Positions 10,058-18,931 of a stretch of DNA of 64,000 bases are shown piece by piece. The notes beneath the pieces were generated by a model. The model made no database searches and was not told where the DNA came from. It worked only from the letters and a program-made list of their open reading frames with translations. The stretch is from Hoeflea_A sp040932035 (GTDB lineage Bacteria > Pseudomonadota > Alphaproteobacteria > Rhizobiales > Rhizobiaceae), in assembly GCF_040932035.1 (NCBI RefSeq), contig NZ_JBFRBB010000001.1, positions 620,001 through 684,000 on the forward strand, written 5' to 3'. The position numbers and the translations under genes were made by a program. Numbering within the stretch: position 1 is the first letter of the stretch; every line of letters starts with the position of its first letter.

Positions 10058-12241
10058 ATGACAGTCCAAACATCCCGTCGCGGCTTTTTAAAAGGCGCCG
10101 CAGCCACCACCGCCGTCTTGATGGTCGGTGTTCGCCCCAATGGAGCACTCGCCGCCGGTTCAGCCGAAGGCAAAATGTTCAATCCCTTTGTCAAGATCGG
10201 TTCGGACGGAACCGTCACGGCCATTGTGAAACATTTCGAGAAGGGGCAGGGCCCGGCAACCGGCCTGCCGACGCTGATTGCCGAGGAAATCGGCCTGCGC
10301 ATGGACCAGATCGACTATACGTTCGCACCGTCAAACCCGCAGGTCTACAACAACCTGCTCTTCGGCCAGTTCCAGGGCACCGGCGGATCAACAGCCATGG
10401 CGAATTCGTTCATGCAGTATCGCCAGGCCGGGGCCGCCGCCCGTGAAATGCTGATTTCCGCCGCAGCCAAAGAATGGGGTGTCGATGCATCATCCCTGGC
10501 AATCGAAGAAGGCATTGTCGTCGGTGCCGGCAGGTCGGCGCCTATCGGCGAATTTGTTGCCATGGCCGCGGCGATGGAGCCGCCGGCTGAGCCGAAACTG
10601 AAGGATCCGGGTGAATTCAAGCTGATCGGAAATCCGGGTGTGCGCCGTCTCGACACGGCGATCAAATCCAACGGCAAGGCCAAATACGCAATGGATGTTC
10701 ACCTGCCCAACCAGATGGTTGCGGTCATCAAGCGGCCGCCGCGTAAGGACGGGCTGGCCGTTGGCATGGATGACAGCGGCGCAAAGGCCGTCAAGGGCTT
10801 TATCAACGCCGCGATCCTGCCCAACAAGGCGGGCGTTGCCGTTTACGCCGAAAATACCTGGGCCGCCCTTCAGGCCCGTGAGGCGCTGGAGGTCGAATGG
10901 GATCTGAGCCAAGCGGAAAACCGCAGCTCCGACGAGATCAAGGCGGAGATCATGGCGGCACTTGAAGCCGAGCCGGAATTCAACGTGCTCAAGAACGATC
11001 AGGGCGCGATTAATTCGGCCCTCGACGGCGCTGCCAGGGTGGTCGAGCAGACATTCTACTTCCCGCTTCTTGCCCATGCACCGATGGAGCCGCTCAACTG
11101 CACTATTCAAGCAACGGAAGATGGCGGCATTCTGCTGCATGACGGTTGTCAGTTCCCGACCGGGCCGCATGCGGCGCTGGCGCAGATCTTCCAGTTGCCG
11201 ATGGAAAAGGTGCAGATCAACACCATGCTCGCCGGCGGTTCGTTCGGCCGGCGCGCCACTCCGGATGCCGATTATCAGGTCGAGGCCGCCCTGGCCTTCG
11301 TCATGACGGATCGCACGAGGCCGGTAAAACTGGTGTGGTCGCGCGAAGACGACATAACCGGTGGCCGCTATCGTCCCGCCTTCGGTCACAAGGTTCGGGT
11401 CGGCCTGGACGAAGAAGGCAATATTGTCGGCTGGGACCACCGCATCGCCGGCCAGTCCATCATGAAGGGAACCCCGTTCGAAGCCCTGACCGTTCATGAC
11501 GGTGTCGACCACAGCTCGGTCGAAGGTGTCTCGGATACGCCCTATCGCATTCCCGGTCAGTTCGTCGGCCTGACAGACACCAGGAAGGCGACGAGCCTGT
11601 TGTGGTGGCGATCGGTGGGTCACACCCATACAGCCTATGTCATGGAGGTGATGATGGATCTGGCGGCGTCCGCCGCCGGCCGGGATCCCTTCGAGTTCCG
11701 CCTGGCTCATCTGAATGGCGAAAAGGACCAGGACCGCATGGCCGGCGTTTTGAAACTGGCCGCCGAAAAGGGCAACTGGGGCAAAGCGCCTTCCGGCCGC
11801 TCGCAGGGCATTGCCGTGCACAAATCCTTCGGCAGCTACGTTGCCGAGGTGGTTGAAGTCTCGGGCAACGCTGAGGACGGCGTGCGCATCGAAAAGGTCA
11901 CCTGCGCTGTGGACTGCGGCATTGCGGTCAACCCGGATGTCGTCAAGGCACAGATGGAAGGAGGCATCGGCTACGGTATCGGCCACGTGATGCGCGACAA
12001 GATCACCCTGACGGGCGGAGAAGTCGACCAGTTCAACTTCCCGGATTACGAGCCGTTGCGGATCAGCGACATTGGCGCGATCGAGGTGCACATCGTGCCC
12101 TCCGCCGAGCCGCCGACCGGTGTCGGCGAACCTGGCACGCCGCCTGCGTCGCCGGCACTTGCCAATGCCATAGCAGCGGCCAGCAACGACCTTCGGGTCT
12201 CCAGCCTGCCGATGAGCGAGAACGGCGTGGTCTTTTCCTGA
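10058..12241 (+). CDS. iorB: Molybdopterin large subunit, isoquinoline 1-oxidoreductase beta-type, Tat-exported
   Basis: The 727-residue catalytic subunit binds molybdopterin cytosine dinucleotide. It starts with a twin-arginine signal (SRRGFLKGAA, then a hydrophobic run ending ALAAG), so the complex is exported folded to the periplasm with IorA as partner. Xanthine-oxidase-family landmarks follow: APMEPLNC, GGSFGRR, SLLWWRSVGHTH, and the catalytic Glu in GVGEPGTPP near residue 690. There is no FAD subunit, as in the IorAB group, where electrons go to cytochromes. A perfect 12-bp hairpin lies just downstream. Confidence 0.9.
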   Translation: MTVQTSRRGFLKGAAATTAVLMVGVRPNGALAAGSAEGKMFNPFVKIGSDGTVTAIVKHFEKGQGPATGLPTLIAEEIGLRMDQIDYTFAPSNPQVYNNLLFGQFQGTGGSTAMANSFMQYRQAGAAAREMLISAAAKEWGVDASSLAIEEGIVVGAGRSAPIGEFVAMAAAMEPPAEPKLKDPGEFKLIGNPGVRRLDTAIKSNGKAKYAMDVHLPNQMVAVIKRPPRKDGLAVGMDDSGAKAVKGFINAAILPNKAGVAVYAENTWAALQAREALEVEWDLSQAENRSSDEIKAEIMAALEAEPEFNVLKNDQGAINSALDGAARVVEQTFYFPLLAHAPMEPLNCTIQATEDGGILLHDGCQFPTGPHAALAQIFQLPMEKVQINTMLAGGSFGRRATPDADYQVEAALAFVMTDRTRPVKLVWSREDDITGGRYRPAFGHKVRVGLDEEGNIVGWDHRIAGQSIMKGTPFEALTVHDGVDHSSVEGVSDTPYRIPGQFVGLTDTRKATSLLWWRSVGHTHTAYVMEVMMDLAASAAGRDPFEFRLAHLNGEKDQDRMAGVLKLAAEKGNWGKAPSGRSQGIAVHKSFGSYVAEVVEVSGNAEDGVRIEKVTCAVDCGIAVNPDVVKAQMEGGIGYGIGHVMRDKITLTGGEVDQFNFPDYEPLRISDIGAIEVHIVPSAEPPTGVGEPGTPPASPALANAIAAASNDLRVSSLPMSENGVVFS

Positions 12242-12250
12242 CCCAAATCA

Positions 12251-12280
12251 CTCGGAAGGCAGCAGACACTGCCTTCCGAG
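12251..12280 (+). terminator. Hairpin terminator after iorB
   Basis: A perfect 12-bp stem (CTCGGAAGGCAG / CTGCCTTCCGAG) with a 6-nt loop starts 10 bp past the stop codon. No T tract follows, so termination efficiency is uncertain. Confidence 0.6.
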
Positions 12281-12392
12281 GCAAGTCAGTTCGATTGCGG
12301 CGAGGGTGTTACATCGGCAACGAGCCCGTGATTTCTGAAAGCAACGAAAATCGGTTCCGAGCCCAAAGGGCCTTGGAAGGGCAGGCACCCGG

Positions 12393-12725
12393 TCAGGTGA
12401 GGTCTTCAAGCTTTGCCGCAGGCGCATTGGTTTTTACGGATTCGATACCATTGTCCCGTGACGACGAGCTTTCGTAGGATTCGCTTGTCCCGATGACCTG
12501 GCCGTTGGTTGCCTTGAGATTGAACCTGTACTTGCCGTTCTTTGTTTCAGACCGCTCGTACCGCGTGTCGTCGGGAGCGTTTTTCCGCACAGAATCGATG
12601 CCATTGTCAGCACTCGCGCGCTGTTTGTAACCTTCACTTGCAAGGATGATCTGTCCGTTTCCCGCCTTGAGGCGGAACCGGAATTCACCAGCCTTGTCTT
12701 TGTAAAGTTCAAACTTTCCTGCCAT
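12393..12725 (-). CDS. YegP family protein with two DUF1508 repeats
   Basis: A 110-residue protein made of two copies of the roughly 50-residue DUF1508 fold. Repeat 1 runs FELYKDKAGEFRFRLKAGNGQ to NGIDSVRKNAP. Repeat 2 runs RYERSETKNGKYRFNLKATNG to NGIESVKTNAP. Function unknown in the family; it is a small soluble protein. The ATG is preceded by AGGGAGATACTGAATC. It stands alone, with no operon partner. Confidence 0.9.
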   Translation of the reverse strand: MAGKFELYKDKAGEFRFRLKAGNGQIILASEGYKQRASADNGIDSVRKNAPDDTRYERSETKNGKYRFNLKATNGQVIGTSESYESSSSRDNGIESVKTNAPAAKLEDLT

Positions 12726-12987
12726 GATTCAGTATCTCCCTTTAGAACTGCATGAAATTGGCAACCTAACCAAGCATTACACTGTTCGCAAATACAAAAC
12801 GACTTTAATCACCACGAAAAAATACTTTGGCAACTTCGCTTGGTGGCATCGGTCACCTGAAAGGCTGCGCGGTCGTACATTGTACGAATTAAGTGCGTGC
12901 AACGTCGCGAAAAACTGAATAACCCATGTCGACCAAGAGCCGTTTCGGGGCGTTGTCCGCAGAGCTTGTGGCCGTTAGCATCGCTGC
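12726..12987. other. Intergenic region between the YegP gene and the kinase gene
   Basis: No coding potential on either strand. It is AT-rich in its first half, consistent with the promoter of the YegP-type gene. I see no clear operator or RNA. Confidence 0.4.
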
Positions 12988-13536
12988 ATGACAAAGACGG
13001 CGATTCTTGTGGGTGGACTGCCTGCGAGCGGCAAGACGACGGTGGGCTGGACCGTTGCGCACCTCCTTGATATCCCGTGCCTCGACAAGGATGATTTCCT
13101 TGAAGAGCTGTTCGAGCAGCGGGGTATCGGCGATCAGGCATGGCGGCGCCAGTTGAGCAACGAAAGCAACGATTTGTTCGAAGCCGAAGCAAGGCGGTAC
13201 GATTTTGTCGTCCTGGTCTCGCACTGGCAATCGGCCGCAACACCAGGATCGGGAACACCCACGGCCTGGGTGAAAGAAGCGTTTCAGCGGATCATCGAGT
13301 TAAACTGCATCTGCCCGCCGGATATCGCCGCAAGACGCTTCACCGGCAGAAACCGCCACCCGGGACATCTCGATGCGGAACGCACCTATGACGAAGTCGC
13401 TGCCTGGATGAGCGGCATGGCGGAGGGCTATCCGCTGGGTGTGGGCCGGCTGGTCAATGTGAGGACCGACATCGGGATTGGCGAGGCGGCGCTGATTACC
13501 GAGATTCGGTCATTGCTGGTTGTCGGGGCCGGGTAG
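12988..13536 (+). CDS. P-loop small-molecule kinase-like protein
   Basis: A 182-residue P-loop NTPase. Walker A is GGLPASGKTT at the very N terminus, a DKDD motif near residue 33 could bind the phosphate acceptor, and VVLVSHW is the second core strand. A lid region with Arg residues (AARRFTGRNRHPGH) follows. The layout is that of gluconate- or adenylylsulfate-kinase-like AAA_33 proteins; the substrate is unknown. It borders the defence operon on the opposite strand and has no obvious partner. Confidence 0.75.
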   Translation: MTKTAILVGGLPASGKTTVGWTVAHLLDIPCLDKDDFLEELFEQRGIGDQAWRRQLSNESNDLFEAEARRYDFVVLVSHWQSAATPGSGTPTAWVKEAFQRIIELNCICPPDIAARRFTGRNRHPGHLDAERTYDEVAAWMSGMAEGYPLGVGRLVNVRTDIGIGEAALITEIRSLLVVGAG

Positions 13537-13834
13537 GACTGTGGCGACGGATTTCTTGGTTTCCAATCGGACCACCGTGCCGGTGCTCATGTGGGAATTT
13601 TGTAAACTATTACCGCAATTCGCCGGTTGGCGGTTTAATGACCGTTTTGGGGGGGAAGCGGCCGTTCCCTGCATTTAGCACAAATGTCTGCTCCGGGGCC
13701 AATTGCAGAACGATTGGTACTAGCAGTGGTATGAGGAAAGTTGTCCTTTGAAGGGCCGCGTCCAGCAGTCAGAAACAGCAGATGCTACTAAAAAAGTAAC
13801 GGCAATCGATTTTACGGGCTCCGCAGCCGATCAA
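13537..13834. other. Intergenic boundary of the defence operon
   Basis: About 300 bp without a supported gene. Composition shifts here from GC-rich to more AT-rich going into the operon. No direct repeat, tRNA end or integrase was recognised, so how the operon arrived is not visible. Confidence 0.4.
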
Positions 13835-14650
13835 TCAAGCTTCAAGCAAGGTTTGAATCCAAGGGTGTTCACTGGCTCGCTCAGCACGCAAAAGAAAGTG
13901 CTTCTCGCCGCTGTACTCAGTTGATCGGTCCATTGCCGCAAGAATCTCCGCAGCCTTTTGCTTGAAACGCTGATGGCCCGCTGGCCCTGTTCCTATCTTC
14001 AAGTAAAGCTGTTTGGTTTCTTGAACTAACTGGACAAAACGAACAGCCTCAGCATGTCGCGCCTTGCAAGTTGGTTCATGATGCAGATGAAAAATCTCAA
14101 TCGATGCCTCAACCCGTTGTTTCTCGACCGCAACCTGAGAAGTTGAGCAAGGTTTCCCATTTTCGAGCTTGCAGCCGAGCAGCCTCCAATCAGTAGGATC
14201 ACAAGGGTCGAGGAGAACGGGCTGTTCTTCGTCACACGGCCCCTCAGTGTAGACCCTTTTTGATTCATCAAGCAGAGGGAAGCGGTCAGCTTTTCCTCCC
14301 TCGGTGTCGCCCTTCACATTTACTCGACGCTCATTGCAGAACCTGCAGGAGTAGCGAAAATTTCTAAAATCAAATGCCAACCATCGATAGCCGGAGTGAG
14401 GGTTTGTTGCGTCATGGACTCTACCTTTCGGGCGGTAGTGATCGACCGCATTATCGTCACGCGAACACCTTGTTTCACAATACCAGCATTTCTCATCAGG
14501 GAATAAGTCGGCCAGATTGTGTTTGAGATCTCTCCAAACGTCAGCATGGTCATCTGGATTATCACCAGCCTCTACAGCTGTTTTTGCTGCAGCGGCTCTT
14601 GCGAGCCAGTCATCAGGGAGCACAAGAAGATTGAGATTAATGCTTCTCAC
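13835..14650 (-). CDS. HNH endonuclease, TIGR02646/PtuB-like
   Basis: A 271-residue predicted nuclease. The HNH core is visible at residues 50-110: zinc-binding CWYC, catalytic VDHYRPKG, then CRFCNERR. This is the PtuB-like arrangement seen in Septu and in retron Ec78 effectors. Its ATG overlaps the ATPase stop by four bases (ATGA), so both are made together. In the known systems the ATPase restrains the nuclease until phage infection. Here the pair ends an hsdM/hsdS operon that has no hsdR. Target and trigger are unknown. Confidence 0.85.
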   Translation of the reverse strand: MRSINLNLLVLPDDWLARAAAAKTAVEAGDNPDDHADVWRDLKHNLADLFPDEKCWYCETRCSRDDNAVDHYRPKGRVHDATNPHSGYRWLAFDFRNFRYSCRFCNERRVNVKGDTEGGKADRFPLLDESKRVYTEGPCDEEQPVLLDPCDPTDWRLLGCKLENGKPCSTSQVAVEKQRVEASIEIFHLHHEPTCKARHAEAVRFVQLVQETKQLYLKIGTGPAGHQRFKQKAAEILAAMDRSTEYSGEKHFLLRAERASEHPWIQTLLEA

Positions 14651-16386
14651 TCGCTCGCCTCGGTGTCGGATGCTTCCGCTTCGAGAAGTTCGGAGATGAG
14701 TCTTGTCGCAATCTCCTCCCGTTCGGAGCGAGACAACGAGACCGTGTTCTCGACCAACTCGTCAATTTCATCGGTCTCGAATCTTTCGCGCAATAGCGCC
14801 CCTCGAATTCGCAGATAGCGCGAGTATTCAGCATCGGGATGAAAGAAGCGAAAACCGAGGCGATCAAGCTTCTCATTGATGACATCGAGTGCAGCTTGCT
14901 GATCCTCGGTTAATTGCTCAAAGCCGGCATACATCCGTTGCTTTTCGAGTAACTCTTGAGTCGGCTGGTCAAGCGTTGATGCGATCCCAAACATGTCGCT
15001 GGTAACGATCGCAGCATAGCCCAGACCTTTAGGGTCCAACTCGGGATGCACGGCGATTATCTGGCGACCGTCTTCTGACTTTGACAAGCGAAGAATTTGG
15101 ACTTGCTCTTTGACCAGTTCAGCAATTGCCATGGGGTTGTGAGTAGTCAGGAGAATATGGTTGTCGTCGCGCTCACCACCATCCTCACCCGCAAACCTCC
15201 GCAGATATCCTAGATAATCGACAGCCCAACGTGGATTGAGATGTGTGTCTGGTTCATCCAGGAGGAACAAGCTCTCACTTTCCGCGGTGAACCTGAGAAG
15301 ACCGAGTACAGTGAAAAGTTGCTGCTCCCCCTCGCTTAATTCTCGAAAAGTGACTGTTCCGTCATCCCCTTTGAGGCGCACCTTAATGCGCACTTCCTCA
15401 ATCAGCTGAGAAACATGGGTGCTTTCCAGGTCGCGAAAGAATTCCGCAGGTCTTTGCTCCCCGACCAGCTGTTTCAGTGACGCGATATCCTTCACAAACA
15501 GATATTTGAATTCGAGCTTCTTGTTGTTCCAAAGGGAAACTGGAACGCTTCTGCGGGTCTCGATAGGAGCAAGAGCGATATCTTGGAGGCGGCTCAGGAA
15601 ATCAGCGACGACGCCTTTCGCATACCAAAATCTCGGGTCTCCCTCTTTCGAATTCCAAGGAGGCTGCCGAAGTACGAAGAGTACCGACTCAATCCCTTCC
15701 TCCGGATCAATGCCCAGATGGTCGGCCAGGAAATCGCGTACGTCGTCAGATTGCTGGATCAAAAATGCCAATAGGACAAACTGGCTATGTACAGGCAAGG
15801 CATAGAACAGACGCTTCAAGCCAGGATCCTTGCCTTGGCGGAGCTGCCTATCGAAGCCTTCCAGGTATGGCTTAAACACCTCGTAGAGCCGCTCACTCTC
15901 ACCCGAGTAATAGGCGAAGACATAGTGGGGTAGGTGTTTGGCTGGCTCGTCGAAGAATGCCTTGAGCGATAGCTTCTTCCCTCTGAGCGCTGACGTTTCT
16001 GGCTCACCCTCTATGAAAGGCGTGAGCGTCCCGTCGCCTCTTGCTTCGCCTTCAGTAGCGACATGGATGATAAGTGGTTCCTGAGCGCGGTCAGGATCTG
16101 CGTCGACATTGATGTACAAAGTATCTTCGCCACTGCCCATTCGATAGCTCAAGTTGAATGCGATAACGGGTCTCTTGGGCTTGCTAGGTTTCTCGCTACT
16201 CTGAATTAGGTCGCGGAAAATGATTGTCAGTGCTTCGAGGACATTGGATTTCCCTGTCCCATTCCAACCGATGACAACAGTGATCCAGTGGTCCTGATCA
16301 AAGTCGATCGTGACGTCTTTCAGGTTCTTGAACCTATGGGTGGGGCTATCTTTTGGACTCCCAATCGTGATCTTATCCAAGCGCAT
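14647..16386 (-). CDS. Restriction-associated AAA/SMC-like ATPase (PtuA-like)
   Basis: A 579-residue ABC/SMC-type ATPase. Walker A is GWNGTGKSN near residue 43; the ABC signature is LSEGEQQ near 345; Walker B is SLFLLDEPDTHLNP near 370, followed by an H-loop LLTTHNP near 405. A helical insertion separates the halves, as in OLD and PtuA proteins. It does not carry an obvious TOPRIM domain; the C-terminal 150 residues are helical and acidic. It is preceded by hsdS at 5 bp and overlaps the HNH gene. NCBI names close relatives restriction system-associated AAA ATPases. Confidence 0.85.
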   Translation of the reverse strand: MRLDKITIGSPKDSPTHRFKNLKDVTIDFDQDHWITVVIGWNGTGKSNVLEALTIIFRDLIQSSEKPSKPKRPVIAFNLSYRMGSGEDTLYINVDADPDRAQEPLIIHVATEGEARGDGTLTPFIEGEPETSALRGKKLSLKAFFDEPAKHLPHYVFAYYSGESERLYEVFKPYLEGFDRQLRQGKDPGLKRLFYALPVHSQFVLLAFLIQQSDDVRDFLADHLGIDPEEGIESVLFVLRQPPWNSKEGDPRFWYAKGVVADFLSRLQDIALAPIETRRSVPVSLWNNKKLEFKYLFVKDIASLKQLVGEQRPAEFFRDLESTHVSQLIEEVRIKVRLKGDDGTVTFRELSEGEQQLFTVLGLLRFTAESESLFLLDEPDTHLNPRWAVDYLGYLRRFAGEDGGERDDNHILLTTHNPMAIAELVKEQVQILRLSKSEDGRQIIAVHPELDPKGLGYAAIVTSDMFGIASTLDQPTQELLEKQRMYAGFEQLTEDQQAALDVINEKLDRLGFRFFHPDAEYSRYLRIRGALLRERFETDEIDELVENTVSLSRSEREEIATRLISELLEAEASDTEASE

Positions 16387-16391
16387 GAGCG

Positions 16392-18002
16392 TTATGCTGC
16401 CTTCAAGCGAAGGCGATCGTGAAGCTTGCGTCCTTGCTTGTCGTTGACTGCCTCCGTCTCGAGTTTGCCATCTTTATCCAGACGCCGAAGCTCTGCGTAC
16501 AGCGCTTCAATTTCTTCCGTTGAAGCGCCAGGCCCGATCCCGCAGCTCTGAAATGCGTCTTGCGCAGAGATCCAACCTCCAGCTTCTGCAAGAGCTTCTT
16601 GAAGGTTTTTTGCCATCGTTCTTGTCTCCCTAGGCGCCATTGGTATGCCAGGTTTGCGACCCCGTTTCTTTTTGGGTGCGGCGGCGCGCTCCGCTTTGAG
16701 GCGCTCGAGCAGCTCGCTGGCTGGCTCATCATTCGGATCTTGAGGCACAAGTTCGCCACGGAACGCCTTTTCGAGGATCGCGGCTTCAAGTCTGGGTAGT
16801 AGGCGTTCGGCAGCCGCATGATCGGTGGCCAAACGATCGAGCCAGCCAAACGCGGATTCAACTCGGCGAACGATTTCCTGTTGTTCGTCGATTGATGGCA
16901 ACTCGAACCTGAAGGCTTTGAGTTGCTTCAGAGAAATTCTCGGCCGTGTCGCGCCGTGGACGGAATCTTTCAGAACATCATAGGTTTGAGGTGCAGCCAA
17001 ACGGTACGTCAGAAATGCGGGCAGACATTGGTCCGTGTTCGGGCGGACGCAGAAGCAGTCGGCCTTGTTGATTGCGGTAGTCGGAAGATCGTCGGGGAGG
17101 CGACAAACTCTGATTTCTTCAGCAATGAAGGATGAGAAAAGGACATCATCTGCCTGGAGCGTGTGGCGCCTCAAGCCCTCATACTTCTTCTTGGAAATGT
17201 ATGTTTCTTTTTCCCGGATGAAGGAGAGGCTTCCAATGTTTTCTAGCCTGACTACGCGAACGCCCTTCGCGACGTAATCGGCGGATTTCAGGTTTGATCC
17301 AAACGGGCCATCAAAGGTGGTCTCAGCTACCTCGTCAACGGTGACTTCATTCCATCCCTCGCGCTCGATGTTCTTCCGCCAATCCTTCGTCAGCTCGCCA
17401 AGAGCGGCCAATTCAAGTACGCGCCGCTTGTAGCGAGCGATGAGGATGGGGATTCGGTCTAGGTCTTTGCGGGCGCGGGCGGTGCGCTCGGTCAACCCAT
17501 CCACCTTCGCTGCAATCCGACCCTGCTCGGGGAGCGGGGCGAGTGGGATTAGATGCTTCTTCAGCCAATCCGCAGGAACGCGCTGCTGCCCAACTGCACC
17601 GGACATAACCGCTTGCGCATCATCTCGGAACGTCTTTTGCCGTACATAATGCCACAAGTATTCAGGCTTTATTGTCCCATTGGTGCGGAAAACATGGAAC
17701 TCTGTAGACCCCATGCCCGTACCATTCGTCAGGTTGCTGGCAACCGCTGATTTGCCGTTCTCCATGGAAGGCGTAATCTTGGCGAAGATGACATCCCCAT
17801 CTCGGAAATGTGTGAATCCCTTCGAGACCTCATTATATGGTCTATCGATAGGTGTAGCTATTGTACCCGAGACTTCATCGACTGCAGCCATCGGCACGAA
17901 CGACACCAAGTCATCGCCAGTCAGTTCTACGTCCTTTCGGGGATTGACCTCCGCAACTTCGCTGATCGGAGCATGTTCCCAAGTCTCAGGAAGAGCACTC
18001 AA
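16392..18002 (-). CDS. hsdS: Type I restriction-modification specificity subunit with C-terminal extension
   Basis: A 536-residue HsdS that sets the DNA target of the methylase. Two target-recognition domains (about 1-150 and 220-370) are each followed by a conserved helical spacer (LPLAPLPEQGRIAAKV-type and ELPSIDEQQEIVRRVE). Where most HsdS end (AILEKAFRGELVPQ, near 435), this one continues about 100 residues. The extension has an AT-hook-like KKKRGRKPG and then a helical, winged-helix-looking domain. The start overlaps the GIY-YIG gene by four bases. Both domains look intact, so the system should be active in recognition. Confidence 0.92.
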   Translation of the reverse strand: MSALPETWEHAPISEVAEVNPRKDVELTGDDLVSFVPMAAVDEVSGTIATPIDRPYNEVSKGFTHFRDGDVIFAKITPSMENGKSAVASNLTNGTGMGSTEFHVFRTNGTIKPEYLWHYVRQKTFRDDAQAVMSGAVGQQRVPADWLKKHLIPLAPLPEQGRIAAKVDGLTERTARARKDLDRIPILIARYKRRVLELAALGELTKDWRKNIEREGWNEVTVDEVAETTFDGPFGSNLKSADYVAKGVRVVRLENIGSLSFIREKETYISKKKYEGLRRHTLQADDVLFSSFIAEEIRVCRLPDDLPTTAINKADCFCVRPNTDQCLPAFLTYRLAAPQTYDVLKDSVHGATRPRISLKQLKAFRFELPSIDEQQEIVRRVESAFGWLDRLATDHAAAERLLPRLEAAILEKAFRGELVPQDPNDEPASELLERLKAERAAAPKKKRGRKPGIPMAPRETRTMAKNLQEALAEAGGWISAQDAFQSCGIGPGASTEEIEALYAELRRLDKDGKLETEAVNDKQGRKLHDRLRLKAA

Positions 18003-18931
18003 TGTTCGGCCTCGTCAGAGCTAATGCGTGCCTGTTGCCAGTCATGATACGTGCGTTTTTGCCCCTTCACCTTCCATTCGGTGCGGCCGTTGCTGTTACG
18101 ATCAAGAACTACGGCTGCTGCGGCTGATGGACTGTTGAAACTGTACGGCTTGGCAAAAACGTGCTTCCCGTCAGCGCCAGGCACCAAGACACCCTGTTTG
18201 ACCAGGTTCACTTTAAGGGTGCCGTAGCTCTGTTGAACATAGCCAGTGTCCATGAGCGCTTGCGAGCCCTCGAGGACGACAAACTCACCATCCTCCTCAA
18301 CAGCTTCCGCACTAACGCCCGACTTGTGGCGAATTTCGAAAGTGGTCTCATGCGCGGTACGCTGCTCGACCGGTGTGCTCGCTTGTGCCACGGCACGTGG
18401 TTGCGGTTTCAGGAGGTCTAGTCCGACCACGGGCAGAATAATTTTCAGATTTGCGAGAAACTGCTCCATGTTGGCCTGGTCAGCCTCAGGCAGGCGACGG
18501 CGCTGACCAGCAGGGTTTGTTCCGTTGTCGAGCGTTACTCGGTTTGCATCTGACGCCATCTGAATCAGCCTGGCTTCCAGATACTCAACATGACCCTTGG
18601 ACAAGTCATCATCGCTTGTCGTTACAGCAATCGCAGTTTCCCAAAATTCCCGCTGTTGGGCGCTCTGCTTGATCCTCTCGCGGACGCTATTTGCCGATCC
18701 TATGTAGGCCCGCGTCCCGCCTACGGCTTCGACGTCAGGTCCGGACAGAATGTAGATGCCGGTTCGGTCGAGTTCGGGCCGCGAAGTAAGCGCAGCAAAA
18801 GTGGTGCCAGTGGCGACGAATGTGAGGCCAGTCCAACCATGGATGGTGGCTTTGCGAAGACCGTTGGGCGTTCCGTCGACTAGAAACAGCTGGATGGTCC
18901 GGCCAAAAGATTGGGGCGATGGGCTGCTCAT
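17999..18931 (-). CDS. GIY-YIG nuclease domain protein with C-terminal DUF4357
   Basis: A 310-residue protein. Residues 55-130 carry a GIY-YIG core: GIYILSG, then RAYIGSANSVRERI, with conserved Glu in HVEYLEARLI. A Pro/Gln-rich linker follows. The C terminus (about 240-305) is a DUF4357 domain ending in EWKVKGQKRTYHDWQ. It sits between hsdM and hsdS with ATGA overlaps on both sides, so it is made in step with them. It may be the cleaving or nicking component where HsdR is absent, but activity is inference only. Confidence 0.85.
   Translation of the reverse strand: MSSPSPQSFGRTIQLFLVDGTPNGLRKATIHGWTGLTFVATGTTFAALTSRPELDRTGIYILSGPDVEAVGGTRAYIGSANSVRERIKQSAQQREFWETAIAVTTSDDDLSKGHVEYLEARLIQMASDANRVTLDNGTNPAGQRRRLPEADQANMEQFLANLKIILPVVGLDLLKPQPRAVAQASTPVEQRTAHETTFEIRHKSGVSAEAVEEDGEFVVLEGSQALMDTGYVQQSYGTLKVNLVKQGVLVPGADGKHVFAKPYSFNSPSAAAAVVLDRNSNGRTEWKVKGQKRTYHDWQQARISSDEAEH

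Noticed and set aside
10490..12091. 533-codon frame antisense to iorB
   Set aside because: Shadow of the molybdenum-hydroxylase gene; low-complexity composition rich in His, Arg and Gly and no ribosome site.
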